DNA from: Riptortus pedestris | Lineage: Eukaryota > Arthropoda > Insecta > Hemiptera > Alydidae | Assembly: GCA_019009955.1 (NCBI GenBank) | Contig: CM032231.1 | Span: forward strand, 85,764,001-85,828,000 | DNA length: 64,000 bases | Reading direction: 5' to 3' | Shown here: positions 50,336 through 62,926 of the stretch, one piece after another | How positions within the stretch are numbered: position 1 is the first letter of the stretch | Layout of the letters: each line of letters opens with the position of its first letter | The notes under the pieces: model-generated | Seen by the model: only the letters and a program-made list of their open reading frames with translations | Databases searched by the model: none | What the model was told of the DNA's origin: nothing | Translations under genes and position numbers: made by a program

Positions 50336-51023
50336 TGGAATGGTATAAATTTATTTGAGTAAAATATCTTGTTTTAAGATGCTTGACTGTGTTAGTGTGC
50401 GGGTATTTGCCCGTTGGTGTGTATTTACTGCAGAAACGTTTCAATAGAAGCTTAAAACGGAGGTGCATGAAATTATTAGTTAACATAACTTGGAGAATTA
50501 GTGAGCTTCTTCATTCAACATTTTATGGAATACAATTATGTCCGTAAACTTCCTCATATATTATTATTATAAATAAAAAAGGGACTTCCTTATATATTTT
50601 ACGGTTTTTAAATTCTCTTTATATTGCGTGAATTCAATCTGCAACACAAAATATGGTCTTCTGAAACCCTAATATAGGATTCGAGTTCCAGGAATTATGT
50701 GATTTTTTCATTAAATACCAGGGCAAATTACAGTACTGGATATTACTGTTTTCATTCCGGCGGACTTGGTAGGACTTTGCCTTTCCTAAACCATTAAAAT
50801 TCGCCCTTCAAACGAATGACCAAGTACAACTTTCATCGTCACAGATTACTGTTTACCGACAGGGTTTGAACCCTTGAAAGTTCAAATAACGAAAGAAGTA
50901 TAAGGTATAGCTCCTGATCTTCTATTTATGTGGTGTTTATTTATTTGTCTACCCTCGCCCACTACAAAATAACACAGCAGAAAAATTAGAAAGAATGCTC
51001 TCTCTTTTCTCATCTAATTACTT
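50336..51023. other. Unassigned stretch right of the satellite
   Basis: No gene or repeat was recognised. The minus-strand frame at 50289-50486 runs into degenerate satellite DNA and is not coding. Confidence 0.45.
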
Positions 51024-51504
51024 AAAAAGTCCGTCACACAGGGGCTGCGTAAACTAAGCAGATTTTCCACGAGATGTTTTACAATATAGAAATTTCACGA
51101 GAGCCAAACAGTTACGGAAGCGGCCGAACCAGCTTTTGCCAGAAACCCACGACTAAGTCCGAAGTTAACCGATCTCATCTCCGTCCGTTACGTGCACACA
51201 CTTAATATAAATGCAAACATCTCGGTTAATATTTAAGATAGAGAATAAATGTATATACCAATATTTATTGGAAATTGTAATTTGGATTAAAGATTGTTTA
51301 TATACAATTGTTCGATCCGACGTATAGTAACGGAGATATTTCAAATTTTCGAAAATCCCCTCTTCTAAACCTCCCCCTCCCACTGGTTTGATTTCAGCCA
51401 TTAACGAACTTGATCTTTCTTTTTACATAAAACGTTTAAATATCGAGTTTGGTAACGATCAAGCAAAAATTGCGACCGCTAGAGCGTTTACAGACAAATA
51501 TATA

Positions 51505-52665
51505 TCTACCTATATATATATATATATATATAAAATTGTAACCTCTGTCTGTACATTGATTTTTTTCGCGAAATTTCACAATAACTTTTCGTTTCACATG
51601 TCATAGACACCATATCTGCATTTTGTTTCTTTCGTGTATGTTTGTTTGTTTGTTTGTTTGTGTTGTTTGTTTGTTTGTTTGTTTGTTTGTTTGTTACCTT
51701 TTCACGCATAAACGGCTGAACCGAATTTTATGAAACTTAGTATGTATATTACTACTAACCCAACTTAGACTTTAGGCTATATTAATTTTCTCTGAGGCGA
51801 ACAGGAGTGGGGGTTATAAGGGAAGCCTGAAATTAAAAATAGCGATATTTCGTTTCCTATTGCATTTTTGGCAATAATGCACATAACAACAATTGTTTAT
51901 TTTGTTATTTAGAGTAACTTTTGTTATATACACTTTTGTCGTACACCGAAGTTTAAATGCGTTATACGCTAAAAATTATAGCGGGAGTCAATAATATTAT
52001 TTGCCAAAAAAGACTCAGCCGAACTAAACCAAACTCGGTATGTGAATTAGCACTATCGTCTTCCTTATAATAAGCCATACCAACATTTCTATGGACGGGC
52101 AGGAGTGGGGGTTGTAAGGGAAGCCTGTAATTGAAATAGCGATATTTCGTTTCCTATTGGTTTTTCCGCAAATACAATATAAACGTAACAAAAGTTGTTT
52201 ATTTTGTTATTTGGAGTAACTTTTGTTGTATACACTTTTGTCGTATACCTAAGTATAAATGAGTTATACGTTAAAACTTTAGCGGGAGCCAACAATGTTA
52301 TTGGGCACTAACGGCTGAACCGAACTTAACAAAGCTCGGTATGTCTATTAGCATTAATTCTTCCATGATTATAAGTTATATTAAAATGTTTAGGTTCGAA
52401 CGGGAGGGGGGTTATAAGGGAGGTCTGAAATAAAAATTCACCATATTTACATGTATAAGAGACGGGAAATATTAAAATATCGAAGACAGTGAAGCCTTAT
52501 CGAACAAATATTCTATTATTAGCAAATCCACGGCAACGACGGGTATCAATCCTAAACACTGGGACGGGTAAATGTCAAAATATTGTGCAATGTAAAGCCT
52601 GCTAAAAAATACTATCACCATTCAGCCTCAAATGAATTCCCGGGCGAAGCCGGGTATCTGAGCTA

Positions 52666-52666
<1 letters not shown>
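51505..52666 (+). mobile_element. Complete non-autonomous Helitron
   Basis: 5' end TCTACCTATATATA (TC start after A). The 3' end is a GC-rich hairpin CCCGG-gcgaag-CCGGG (52639-52654), followed 8 nt later by the terminal CTAG (52663-52666) and a T. These are the hallmarks of Helitrons, which transpose by a rolling-circle-type mechanism and make no target duplication. The interior has a (TTTG)n tract and about 2.5 imperfect copies of a ~300-bp segment (gaacaggagtgggggttata; gtttattttgttatt; atagcgggagtcaa) starting near 51795, 52096 and 52390. No Rep/helicase is encoded. Related fragments lie at 14921, 23302 and 53541. Confidence 0.88.
51640..51695. repeat. (GTTT)n microsatellite
   Basis: A tetranucleotide tract with one unit shift, inside the Helitron. 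Confidence 0.9.
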
Positions 52667-52720
<54 letters not shown>

Positions 52721-52850
52721 TTCCGTTACAAATTATATATATAATTTTGAACGGACCTCATTTTTGTCATCTTCTGGGTAGGATAGATGGACATTTGAAG
52801 AAATATTTTGAAAATCGCGTCATATCTACGACCTTAATGGAAATCTGCTA

Positions 52851-53540
52851 AAATGTAATGATAGTTAGGTGTTTTGAATTAATATAGGTGTTGAATGCTT
52901 TGGCACAATATTATAACATCCTGGATGATTATAAAGGCTTCTCCTCTTTACATATCCTGTATTAATATAAGAAATTGTATCATTTTGCGCTATTTCACTG
53001 CTGTAAACTTATATTCTTCCCTAGCAACAAAATACATCATACTCAAGCCAGTTGTAAAACTTTCTCAGTAGTGAAACATCAAAATGTGCTTGCTTAGAAC
53101 TGTGTAGCTTAGCGAGCTTGGTGGGACAATGAAAGAGCATAATAACCCCAAAGAAGAGCAGCAGCCCGAAGAAGGTTTTTACACCGTCGCACCAATTTAT
53201 TCCCGTGCCATAAATTTTATTGTAGAAAATATAAATATATAGTAAAGGGAAAGGAACCTCTCTCGAGAGACATTTTTAGAACTGCTATTTGAGGCAGGTC
53301 TTCTCCCGTACGAGGATATGTATGGGTTTGTCTGAAAGTTTTACAGCCGTTACACAGTCTTCCTGCATTACACCCGATATATGGCTCTAGGTTTTCTCTG
53401 GTAAAAGTCTTGGATTTAGCAGTTGGGAGGTTTTGGAGAATATACTCGAATGGAAACATTAAAATCCTTTTTTAGAATCCATTTTATTAAATATTAGAAA
53501 AAATAGGAACTTTTCATTAGTGACAAAACGAATTTATTTG
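52851..53540. other. Unassigned stretch
   Basis: No supported gene. The minus-strand frame 53217-53459 includes a short cysteine-containing segment (YIGCNAGRLCNGCKTF), but I recognise no family and it has no splice or start context. Confidence 0.4.
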
Positions 53541-53945
53541 CTAAGGTCCCCGGCTTCACCCGGGAAATCATTTGAGGCTGAATGATAATGGTATTTTTGG
53601 GGGGCTTTACTATGTACAATATTTTTACATTTTCCCTTCTCAATGCTTAAGATTTACTCCCGAGTCGGCGTGCTGGGGATATGTTAATAATGAAAGTATT
53701 TTTTATGTACTTAATTCTACAAAATACACAATATTTTTATATTACCTGTTTCCTGTGCATGTATCATTTTTATATATACCATAATCATAGATTATTTAAA
53801 TAACAAAACAAACAACGTTTGTTATATGAACGATTGCCGAAAAATGAATAGGTTACTAAATATCGCGATTATAAATTTTTCAGGCCTCCCTTATAATCCC
53901 CACTCATCTACACACCTCAAAATTTTAATATAGCTTCTAATCAGG
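53541..53945 (-). mobile_element. Helitron fragment, minus strand
   Basis: Read on the minus strand, it ends cagcctcaaatgatttcccg, ggtgaagccggggaccttag, matching the 3' hairpin end of the Helitron at 51505-52666 with a mutated terminus. Its other side carries agtggggattataagggagg and cctgaaaaatttataatcgc, the internal repeat. It is internally deleted relative to the full copy. Confidence 0.7.
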
Positions 53946-54954
53946 GAGATGTATGAATGAATGAATGAGTATTTTAATATATAGTAATTTAAGAATGAAC
54001 AATAGTCATCAACATTATGGCTACTATACTAGAGGAATGACTGATCCACTGTCCATTCATGATTAAAATTCATATTGATTGTATTAATAAAGGAATAAAA
54101 GTAACATATACGAGAGAGAAAGAGAAATAAAAGAATTGTGGGAAGCTAGAACGAAACAATAATAGAATAGGTCAAAGAACAATAGTCCGTCGGACAAAGG
54201 ATGATTATTTTTGGAAGGTAGAAACAGATTAAATATCCTATTTAAAGCAATTCCATTATGCCCGGAAATTCACTCTTTGTCTGAATCTCTTCTTTTCCAC
54301 AGAATTCGTTTTACGTATCAACTTTTCAAATTGAATTTCACTAAATAAGAGAGAAAGGGACTACATTTAAGCCCCAAGTTCGGAGAGAGTCAAACAGTTT
54401 CTTTGCTCTTCCACGCCCCCCCTCCACCTCAATTTTGTGGGTCATTGTAGTCTGAGGGTGAACAGGAAATTCCCTTTGTTCCGAATTAGATGATTGAGCT
54501 GCTACAGCTCTCGAGGGTATAATTTTATAACTATAATAAAGAAATAAAAACTTTAAAATGGATTTTACTTAATGAGCACCAATAATATTGAACCCGTAAT
54601 CCCATCAATCTATTTAGAAACAGTATAAAAACTTCTTAGTGTTCCTTCTAAAAAGCTATTGACTTCAACGAATCAAAATTATTCACAAATATATTATTCT
54701 CCGATTTTCAAAGAAAAACTAAATAACCAACTAGATTTAACTCCAGTGTTAAATATTAAAGCCAGTACCTAAAACTTAAAAGAATTATACAAAGCTTCCG
54801 AAATAGCCTTTATATACAAATAGAGAGTTATACTTTGATTATTGACACGTGAACATTAAACACCATAGAGCGCTGGTGAATGTTTGTTAGTTAAATATTA
54901 AGACTTTTAATTAAGTAAGCTAAGTCCTCATCAAAAGCACGAGCAGACTTAGGA
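53946..54954. other. Unassigned AT-rich stretch
   Basis: A short gaatgaatgaatga run lies at 53952. No gene or known repeat was recognised. Confidence 0.45.
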
Positions 54955-55430
54955 CCTTTTATACTTCTTTCTTCTTATAGTTTTCCTGGTCCCAATATAC
55001 AAATTAATGGCAAGGGTCACAAACAAAGCTGTCTTTCTTCCATGCAGACTATATTAAAACAAGCCGTCCATATTTCATGGCCTGCTATATACCAACTCTT
55101 CTGAACATGTTCTTTTTCTGCAAATAATAACTATCAACTAATAATAATAACCCTAAAATAATATTATGTAACATAAACAGCTATAAGTGTTAACTATAAT
55201 CATTAACATGTTAAATTTAACTGCAGACAGCACACTTACAGATATGAAGTGTTTTCCCCCTAATACATTCTTTGAAAAAAAACATTTTGGAAGCGAGTTA
55301 TGTCACCTGTTTTTAAACCATTTATTTTAACATCCAATATTAAAACCAATAATGTCGCGTTACACTTTAAAAAGGATTATTTAATTAGGATAAAATGTTA
55401 TAGAAAATATTTATAGAGTATGAATTATGG
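54955..55430 (+). repeat. Old dispersed repeat (~490 bp), copy 2
   Basis: Matches 3295-3790 in the same order: cccaatatac...ggcaagggtc, catatttcatggc, a weakly matching AT-rich centre, gtcgcgttac...ggattattta, and ataaaatgttatagaaaata at the end. Class unknown. Confidence 0.45.
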
Positions 55431-55922
55431 TCGTTCTTAGCATACCCTTAGTGCAAAATACTTATAACTCGTCTCCATATGCATGCATGGACAGATTTTT
55501 ATTCTAACAATTCTGGCTTTGCTTGGGATTCTCTTGGTTCTTACTGATGCCTAAATTGTTGGATAATCTATCGCAGAAGGCAATTCTATATTGCACAATG
55601 TATTCGTGACACTTATCAAACTTTTATTCATTTCTAAGAACGTCCTTTAGATTTTTTTCCCCGTCTATTCTTCAGCCGGATGTCCTTTAAGAGGAATCTA
55701 GCTTGTGGGGCGGTTCTCTAAAAATAACTTAAGTGTCCATCCTTCCATTCAAATATATATTGACTCTGTGAATGGGGTCTATAATGCCTCCGGTTTTTAT
55801 AAAGTGAATAACAGACTTGATGTTTATTCCCGTAAACCAAGAATAACTTGAAACTTGTAGTCTCTGGGAGAATAAGTGGCCTATTTATTCGCTAGAGGAC
55901 ATGCCATTAGATTACCAGTTCA
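55431..55922. other. Unassigned stretch
   Basis: Nothing recognisable is present upstream of the hAT-like element. Confidence 0.4.
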
Positions 55923-55930
55923 TTTGTAGG

Positions 55931-57129
55931 CAGATGTAGGCAAAATTGTAATTATGATTGCAAGTTGTTACTACATTAGTTGAAATATAGTTACAACTAC
56001 AACTGCTAATGTAATTAGTTATAAATAATGGACAACTACATTTTTCAACTAAAGTAATTGTGATTGCAATATCACACTAACGGTTAGAATTTGATAAAAT
56101 CATCAGTTCCCAAAACAACTGCATTTACTTTGGTAGTTACTTTAAAAAGCAGCGATTGAAGTTGTTGAGGATATCAAGAAGTAACTACTTACAATATCCT
56201 TATATTCAAAATTCCGTTATATTACATATACTACTATTTTATTGTAAACTACGCACAACAGAATATAATTTTAACGCAAGTAAATGAAAACTAATGAAAG
56301 AACCAAAAATTAAACAAAAATAAATTCCGCTTTATAATTTACAAATCGGGTGAAACAAAATAATACTTTATCATAATAACAAGGTAGCATTACATATGAC
56401 TCTTAACTCAAAATTTTTGTCAGAAAATCATTTCAATTTTAGGACGTTCGTCGCGGAAGCAAAAGATAATTGCCGCTCTCTCTACTGGTGCAGAGGATAA
56501 ATGAAGGATGGGGGTGGGTGCTACTTACAGAAAAAAAAAAAAACTTTTTTAGGGCAGGGTATTTATGACACTATAATAACAATAGTGCATATATTAACAT
56601 AGAGGCGATCAAAATATTTTAAATATGTAAAATACAACTAATTGACAATATGCGGTAGTAATTATTACTCAATTACTATAGTTACAATTACAACTACTAA
56701 TTTTAATTATTTTTATAACTACATTTTGTTTAAACTAGAAGGTGGATTTTTAGATATATACTACAATTACTGTAATTGCAAGACTAAGAAAATACAACTA
56801 TATTTTTGTACTTTGTATTTATTTATTAATGTACACTTTTTGCAACTAAGGCTAACTGGGACGGGTTGTCTGCAGGTTACCACCCTTTTCTAGCCAGGAT
56901 GGGACTAAGGATTATATTTAATTAATTCCGTCACTAAATAAATTCCTATTGCCCAGGCGGGAATCGAACTCGTCCATCGAACTAGGTTTACCATGTGAGA
57001 TAAAGACAACACTTTAACTCTCATGGCGAACCTGAGCCTTAAATTTTTGTAACAGTAGTTGCAGTTACATAACTATTAGTATTTATTAGTTGAAAAAGTA
57101 GTTCATTTCAAAAGTATTTAAATACTCTG
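55931..57129. mobile_element. hAT-like non-autonomous element
   Basis: Flanked by a near-perfect 8-bp direct repeat (tttgtagg at 55923-55930 and cttgtagg at 57130-57137), the length typical of hAT transposition. The ends begin CAGATGTAGG on the left and, read inward, CAGAGTATTT on the right, agreeing in CAGA and in the subterminal ttcaacta/gttgaaa motifs. The interior is rich in clustered copies of attgtaattg/gtagttac-like motifs in both orientations, common in such elements. No transposase. A SINE is nested at 56826-57038. The hAT assignment rests on the target duplication and CAGA ends. Confidence 0.62.
56826..57038 (-). repeat. tRNA-derived SINE nested in hAT-like element
   Basis: Minus-strand copy with head aaggctcaggttcgccatga, B box gttcgattcccgcctgggca, and 3' end ttgcaaaaagtgtacattaa. 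It is full length and similar to 19511-19722, and must postdate the hAT-like element. Confidence 0.78.
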
Positions 57130-57137
57130 CTTGTAGG

Positions 57138-57766
57138 AACGTTTTAGGAGAGTCAATGTCCTTAGCTTGACGGGCTTGAACACCAGACCCACACTAACCT
57201 ATTAGTGTGATGAGACAGGTGGTGGCGTTCTGGAGAAGAACATTTAAACCAAAAGATCAAGTAAGTTAATGTCTGAAGTTGGGCGTGGAGAAGCAGGGGA
57301 TTAGAGGAGGCCTAAAACATTCTGAGTAACTACGCTAATATGGTTCTGCTCAAAAAATGTATATAACCAGTCCTGTTAAGGACGTATTCAACGAACGTAG
57401 CACTCTAGACTTCTCTGTAACCAAGCATTAAGCAAACCCCCGACTACTTCTCATCTCACATTATCATTAATCCGACATATTGAGAAGTATCTCATTACAA
57501 GCTTGCAACAACGTATTGTTTTCGTAGCACCTTTAATGTGCGAGTTCCACAAATAACTTCGGCATGAACGTTTTAAGCTGTAGAAGTCTGAATTATTTTT
57601 AATTAATACCGAACTCGATATGTGTAATTTAAAGAAATTGTGTTTTATCGATTGAAATCAGACCTGTAGAAGAGGAGAAGTTAAATATAAAATCATGAAT
57701 ATCTCATCTAAAATGGTTATTAATCGTAGGATGGATAAATGATATTACACAAAATTAGGATCAAAG

Positions 57767-57798
<32 letters not shown>

Positions 57799-58762
57799 CA
57801 ACAATTGCATTTTTTTTTAGATTCGAATGTTAACTGAGGGATGCAAAGTTTTATTTTTCCGTTCTCATTCATTTTCACGGCGACTTTCACTTTATACGAC
57901 TGTATTAATAAACATCTCAAGTCCAGTTCAAATTACAAGTAATATTTCCAGGTTTCACATTTGGGAAATAGAGAACAAATTGTGAGATGACATCATCAGC
58001 TTGTTATTCTAGCACTTAAGTGATCTCCTAGGTTTACAATGCACCTACTTGATGGACTTTTTACGCACCACCATCAACTCTTAAACTATACGTCCCTCTG
58101 TATTAGAGTGCTTATTTGGTTTTAGGAAGAAAAAAAAAATCTTTTATAAACAATAATATGCTTAAATCTTGATGTATATTCAGAATTTGAAATACTGTGG
58201 ATGTTTTTATTCAAGAACACAGTAGTTTAAAACACTTAACTACAACACCATTCAATATCAAAAAATATTTGGTGGTTAAAAAAATACTGGCGTCCTTTTT
58301 CGATGCCTCGTACATAAAAAATATTCACCCAAAAACGAACACTGAGCTAATTTTCTTTGCCAACTAAGAATGGATAAAGCATGTCTCTTTGTATGTGAAT
58401 TAGCATTCTAATTAAGAAATGTAAAATATTATAAACTTATTATTATTCGCAAAATTTTTCTAAATGCAAAATGTTACTGTTTTATGAAGGATTACAATAG
58501 TTTGGATAACATTTCACTGAAATTTATGATAACTCCACGTTAATACTCATTTGTCAGTCAAAATGGGTTAACGATGATAAACATTTGGAAGGGGGAAACA
58601 AAGTTGTTTGCACATTAGAAAGAATAATTTATTTGTTCTTCAAAGTTGACCTCAAATGGCCTATGAGGAGTAGATAGTGTCCCAATTTTGAAAGGTGCGG
58701 GATTTCAGGAGCTCGAAGAAATGCCACGAAGCCAGGTATCGGAAACATTCCTTGTATTGCTA
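57138..58762. other. Unassigned stretch, possible LTR-like segment
   Basis: From about 57138 to 57560 composition is less AT-biased, with a TATA-like atgtatataaccagtcctgt and downstream cttctctgtaaccaagc, which would suit a solo LTR, but no TG..CA termini or flanking duplication could be fixed. A (TA)n lies at 57767-57794. The rest is featureless. Confidence 0.3.
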
Positions 58763-58961
58763 GATTTATTTATTTGAGATGCCGCTACAATGGCGATTCA
58801 TCTTTTAACATGTAAGAATATAATTTTACAAAATTATATAAATATTAAAATTTTACAGATATCCAAAATAAATAGAATGGACAAAACTATATATACATTG
58901 TTAGTATATTTAGAACATGAGGAAAAACGCAAAATAAAAAACTAAAGAAAAACTATAAATA

Positions 58962-60715
58962 GGGTCATTCCAAATCAATTCAACCACACCATGAAACCCA
59001 TCATTTCAGATTTTGTTGAATTTTATTTTGGGTGTTCTATTAATTGATTTGAGAAACCATACCAAATATTTTTTATATATCTTTACCGGTTTGGATATTA
59101 TGGCCTCTTAAAGACTTGAGATTTTTGTGTTGTTTCTCGATACGGAACAGTAAAATTTATTTGTTCTGAATTCAAAAATAATTTATAACTATCTTATTTA
59201 TGAACCAATTTTGATGAAATTTTGTTTGTGTATTCATAAATATATTTAAAACCAATAAAAAATAAACAAAGGTACCAAGTAAGTATTTTTGATCAGAAAA
59301 AAATCATAAAGTGCCAATTTGAGTTTTTCTGAAAGGAAATACATAGTTTCACGTAAAATTGAATATCTACAAAAGGGAAAAGGATAACCATGGAAATCTT
59401 TTTTTGTTTTGGTTCTAACACATGTGATCTACCATCTAAAGTAATAAAATTAATGGTTATTTGACTCTTTCACTGTTTATTCCAAGTTTAAAAATAAATA
59501 TTTATAAAAATTTAGAAATTTATATGAATTAAAAGAAAATGATAAATAAAGGTAACTACAAAGGTAGTAACATCACACACATTTATTCTAAATGAAATAC
59601 CGTTTACTTTATAGAATTCATCAGTCTAAAATGTGCTATTATATGTACAATTCCTACCCTAAAATTGCTATTTTGGTCAATGTCGATCCCCAAGGATACC
59701 ACTGGACCTCAAATTCTTGCACTAAACATCCTGTCATCATATACTGCAAAGATGCACGAAAAAATCTTGTCCTACCCTTTGAATTTATCGATGACCTCGC
59801 AAACACGATGTAATATGGGGTATGAAATCCAAAAATCTGCAATTGGGTTTTTGAAGAAAACCGGCGCCCACACTTAAAATAGACTTAATTTAGTTTAGTA
59901 ATTTTTTCTCATTTTGCATCTTTGCAGTTATGATGACAGGATGTTTTAAAGTGCAAGAATTTGAGTTCCAAGGTATCCCTTGGGCGATCACATTGACCAA
60001 AATAGCAATTATTTGGGTAGAATTGTTACAATATAATAAGCCATTTTAGACTGATGAATTCATAAATAATCGTTATTTTCAGTTTAGAATAAACCTTGTG
60101 ATGTTACTTTCCTTTGTAGTTAACTTTATTATCATTTTCTTTTAATTTCATATATAATTTCGAATTTTTTTATAAATACTTTATTTTAAACTTGCAATAA
60201 GAATGAGGAGTCAATAACCATTCAATTCATGTACTTTAAATGCTGGTTCACAGTCTAGAACCAAAACAAAAAAAGATTTCCATGATTATCCTTTTCCCTT
60301 TTGGAGATATTCAATTTTACATGAAGCTATTTATTTGCTTTCAGAAATTGACACTTTGTGATTTTGTTTCTGATCACAAATACTTACTTGGTACCTTTGT
60401 TTATTTTTTTATTGTTTTAAAATATTTAATGATACCACACAAAAAATTTTCACCAAATCGTTCTATAAATAAGATAGGTTAATAAGATTAATTTTGAATT
60501 CAAAACGAATTAATTTTACTGTCCCCTATCGATAAACAACAGGAAAATCTCAAAACTTTAAGAGGCTATAAAATCCAAACCGGTAAAGATATAACAAAAA
60601 AATTGGTATGGTTTCTCATAACAATGAATAGAACACCTAAAAAAAAATTCAACAAAATCTGAAATGATGGGTGTCAAAATCATTTTTTTTTGGTTGATTT
60701 GACATGGAATGACCC
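58962..60715. mobile_element. 1.75-kb foldback DNA transposon inside the LINE
   Basis: The termini are inverted: GGGTCATTCCAAATCAATTC on the left and, read inward, GGGTCATTCCATGTCAAATC on the right. The inverted arms extend almost the whole length: 58962-59757 and 59914-60715, about 800 bp each, around a ~156-bp spacer, with many diagnostic matches (e.g. attgctattttggtcaatgt in both). The flanks show AATA or AATAG duplicated (58958-58962 and 60716-60720). The uninterrupted LINE copy 1 reads aaactataaatagttaaact, giving the empty site. No transposase; open frames at 59592-59877 lie across the arm and spacer and match nothing I know. Superfamily unassigned. Confidence 0.88.
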
Positions 60716-60800
60716 AATAGTTAAACTGGAAGGAGGGAAAACTTATATTCCACGTACAGTGCTTGCTATATATAACTCTCATAATGGTAAATAATAGCTT

Positions 60801-61175
60801 TTATATTTCATTAAATAATCCATTATTTCTTAAGTACTTAAAACCATCACCTATAAATTGGCTACTGTCGGCCAGTAGTTCGCATACATTTGTGGGCCAT
60901 GGGTACGTTTTCACTTGAGTGCAGTCAGTTAGTATTTGTTTTACAGTCTGCAGTCTGCTGCAGTAGTGACATATAGGTTCATATTCCCTGCTCATTAGAT
61001 ATGAATGTGTTAGTCTAGTGTGTCCTGTGCGTAGGCTTGTAAGTACATTTTCTTCTCTTCTAGAGTGTCTATTACTTGAAGTCCAGTTGAGCGTGTTTGA
61101 TTTGACTTCTCTAAGTTTACTCTCATTGTTATACCATAAATTATTCCAGTCATTAATTACGAGTTTTATTATTTA
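60801..61175 (-). pseudogene. LINE ORF2 C-terminal fragment, copy 2
   Basis: The minus-strand frame encodes SREYEPICHYCSRLQTVK, then TDCTQVKTYPWPTNV, matching the zinc-knuckle tail of copy 1 with substitutions. Upstream DNA to 61175 still matches copy 1 (cattaattacgagtttt), but the open frame is broken there. The RNase H domain is absent because of truncation. Confidence 0.8.
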
Positions 61176-62293
61176 AGAGATAACTCTTAATTAACGAAAG
61201 TTACTTGAAACCACGTTAATCCACTGTACTGGGCGGATCTGCAGAAATTAAATGTATGATCAATGTTCAGATCTGACACACACTTCCAGGACTAGATAGT
61301 ATATTTAGTTTGATAACAGTTTGTTCTACTTGAAATGGGACGTTCCATTGGAAGTCTAAGATAGCTCAATTCAAATAAATAATTAATTGCAACAATTATT
61401 AAAGAACAAACTTTTTGGGTACAGCAGATATAATATTCCTTCTTATTTTCACTCTGGGAATGCCCTTGTTATAAACAGTCCTGGTTTCCGATGGGTGAAA
61501 TATATACCTCAAAATGTGTTTTACAGACAAAACGTTAACCTTATACGAGAAAAGAAAGAAGCTAAATAAAAGGACACCTTATTGTCATCTAAATATAGGA
61601 ATGCTAAAAACGAGGCAAAAGGCTGGATATTAAGTGGAAATCTTTCTCTTCACAAAATGTTTAGAGAGAATTTCTTAATATCCAATATTTCCTGTGCTTC
61701 ACTCTCAGATTGTCAACTTCTCTTTAAAAGAGGAAAAAAATATTTACAACCTACAAAAATTTATTAATTATTAAAATTCATTTCGTCCTGTGAAGTTGAT
61801 AATTAATGGAATATGAAATCGAAAAGTTATACATTTATTTTGCTCTTTTAAACAGCTTATAATGTAACTTATGATTTTAAGTTAGAAAGAAAGGATACTT
61901 CTTTAGATGAAAAGTTAATGATGAATACGCCACCAATTTTTTTTTTATCTTTAAGTGAATTGTTTGCCAGAATTCAATATTACTTCCTTTCCTGGAATGA
62001 AGAATTCTACTTTGTCATTTCTTTCAATTTCTGTTCTGCTAACACCTTTGTTAATAAATGCCAATACTTTAGCAACTTTCTGTCGTAGGGGGACTAGTCA
62101 TAGAAGGTGCTGTGAGCAAACCAATGATTTTCTTTTTAGACTATGATCAGATATGTCCACGGTACATTTCTTTAAAAAGCTTCTAAGAGAGCTCTATGAC
62201 AGGTGGAGGGGCGCAGATTGAACTAAGCATACTTCCCACGTGCTAGAATAACACACAAAATATTCACCATTTCTCGGTAAAAAACGGATGAAT
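61176..62293. other. Unassigned AT-rich stretch
   Basis: No gene was recognised. Adjacent small + frames at 61387-61569, 61582-61767 and 61955-62146 show no domain or splice pattern. Confidence 0.4.
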
Positions 62294-62746
62294 AAAAAGT
62301 CCGTCACACAGGGGCTGCGTAAACTAAGCAAATTTCCCACGTGAAGTTTTAAAATAGATAAATCTGACAGTAGTAGTAATGTCTCTCTAAACCTATTCAC
62401 GAGGGACAAATAGTTACGAAAACGGCCGCACTTGCTCTCGGCGGAAAGTCACGAACATAGCCGACTCCTGCCGACCACACAGACAATACAAATGCAAATA
62501 TCTCGGTTAATATTCAAGATACGGAAACAATGTATAGAACACTATTTATAGTAAATTTAATTTGCAATAAGATTGATTCTTTACAACTTTTGGATCCGCC
62601 GCATAATATATTTCGAATTTTCAAAAATACCACTCTAAACCCCCCCTCCCACTGGTCCGATTTCTGCCATTAACGACATTGTTCTTTCTTTATACATAAA
62701 ACGATTAAATATGAACTTTGGTAACGACCTCTAGAGCGTTAACAGG

Positions 62747-62807
<61 letters not shown>

Positions 62808-62926
62808 GAACGGACCTCATTTTCGTCATCTCCTGGGTAGGATCGATGGACATTTGAGGAAATTTTTCAAAACTCGCGTCATGAGTACGACCTCAATAGC
62901 TGATTTCCCTGAAGGGAAATCTGCTA
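62294..62926 (+). repeat. Family A repeat, full copy with (TA)n
   Basis: Starts aaaagtccgtcacacagggg, ctgcgtaaactaagcaaatt. It contains aatatctcggttaatattca, a C-rich ctaaaccccccctcccactg, aacaggcaaatatatat, a (TA)n at 62750-62802, aattttgaacggacctcatt, and the intact 3' stem-loop gatttccctgaagggaaatc followed by tgcta. The (TA)n sits at the same position as in the other copies. Confidence 0.85.

Larger units (their letters stand above)
51024..52850 (+). repeat. Family A repeat, full copy interrupted by a Helitron
   Basis: The left part, 51024-51504, runs from aaaagtccgtcacacagggg to acagacaaatatata. The right part, 52667-52850, resumes with (TA)n and continues aattttgaacggacctcatt to the 3' end aaatctgcta. 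The intervening 1162 bp are the Helitron at 51505-52666. The 3' stem is partly deleted in this copy (accttaatggaaatctgcta). Confidence 0.85.
58763..61175 (-). mobile_element. 5'-truncated non-LTR retrotransposon, copy 2
   Basis: The same LINE family and orientation as 37208-38800. The 3' UTR (from atttatttgagatgccgcta) runs to 58961, is interrupted by a 1.75-kb foldback element, resumes at 60716, and the coding end continues to about 61175, where it is truncated. Target-site flanks are not obvious. It lacks the internal 3' UTR duplication seen in copy 1. Confidence 0.85.

Noticed and set aside
53217..53459. 80-codon minus-strand frame with several cysteines
   Set aside because: The cysteine spacing fits no motif I know, and there is no supporting context.
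59592..59877. Overlapping open frames on both strands with a protein-like look
   Set aside because: They cross the arm and spacer of the foldback transposon; the same DNA is present inverted in the other arm, and no family is recognised.
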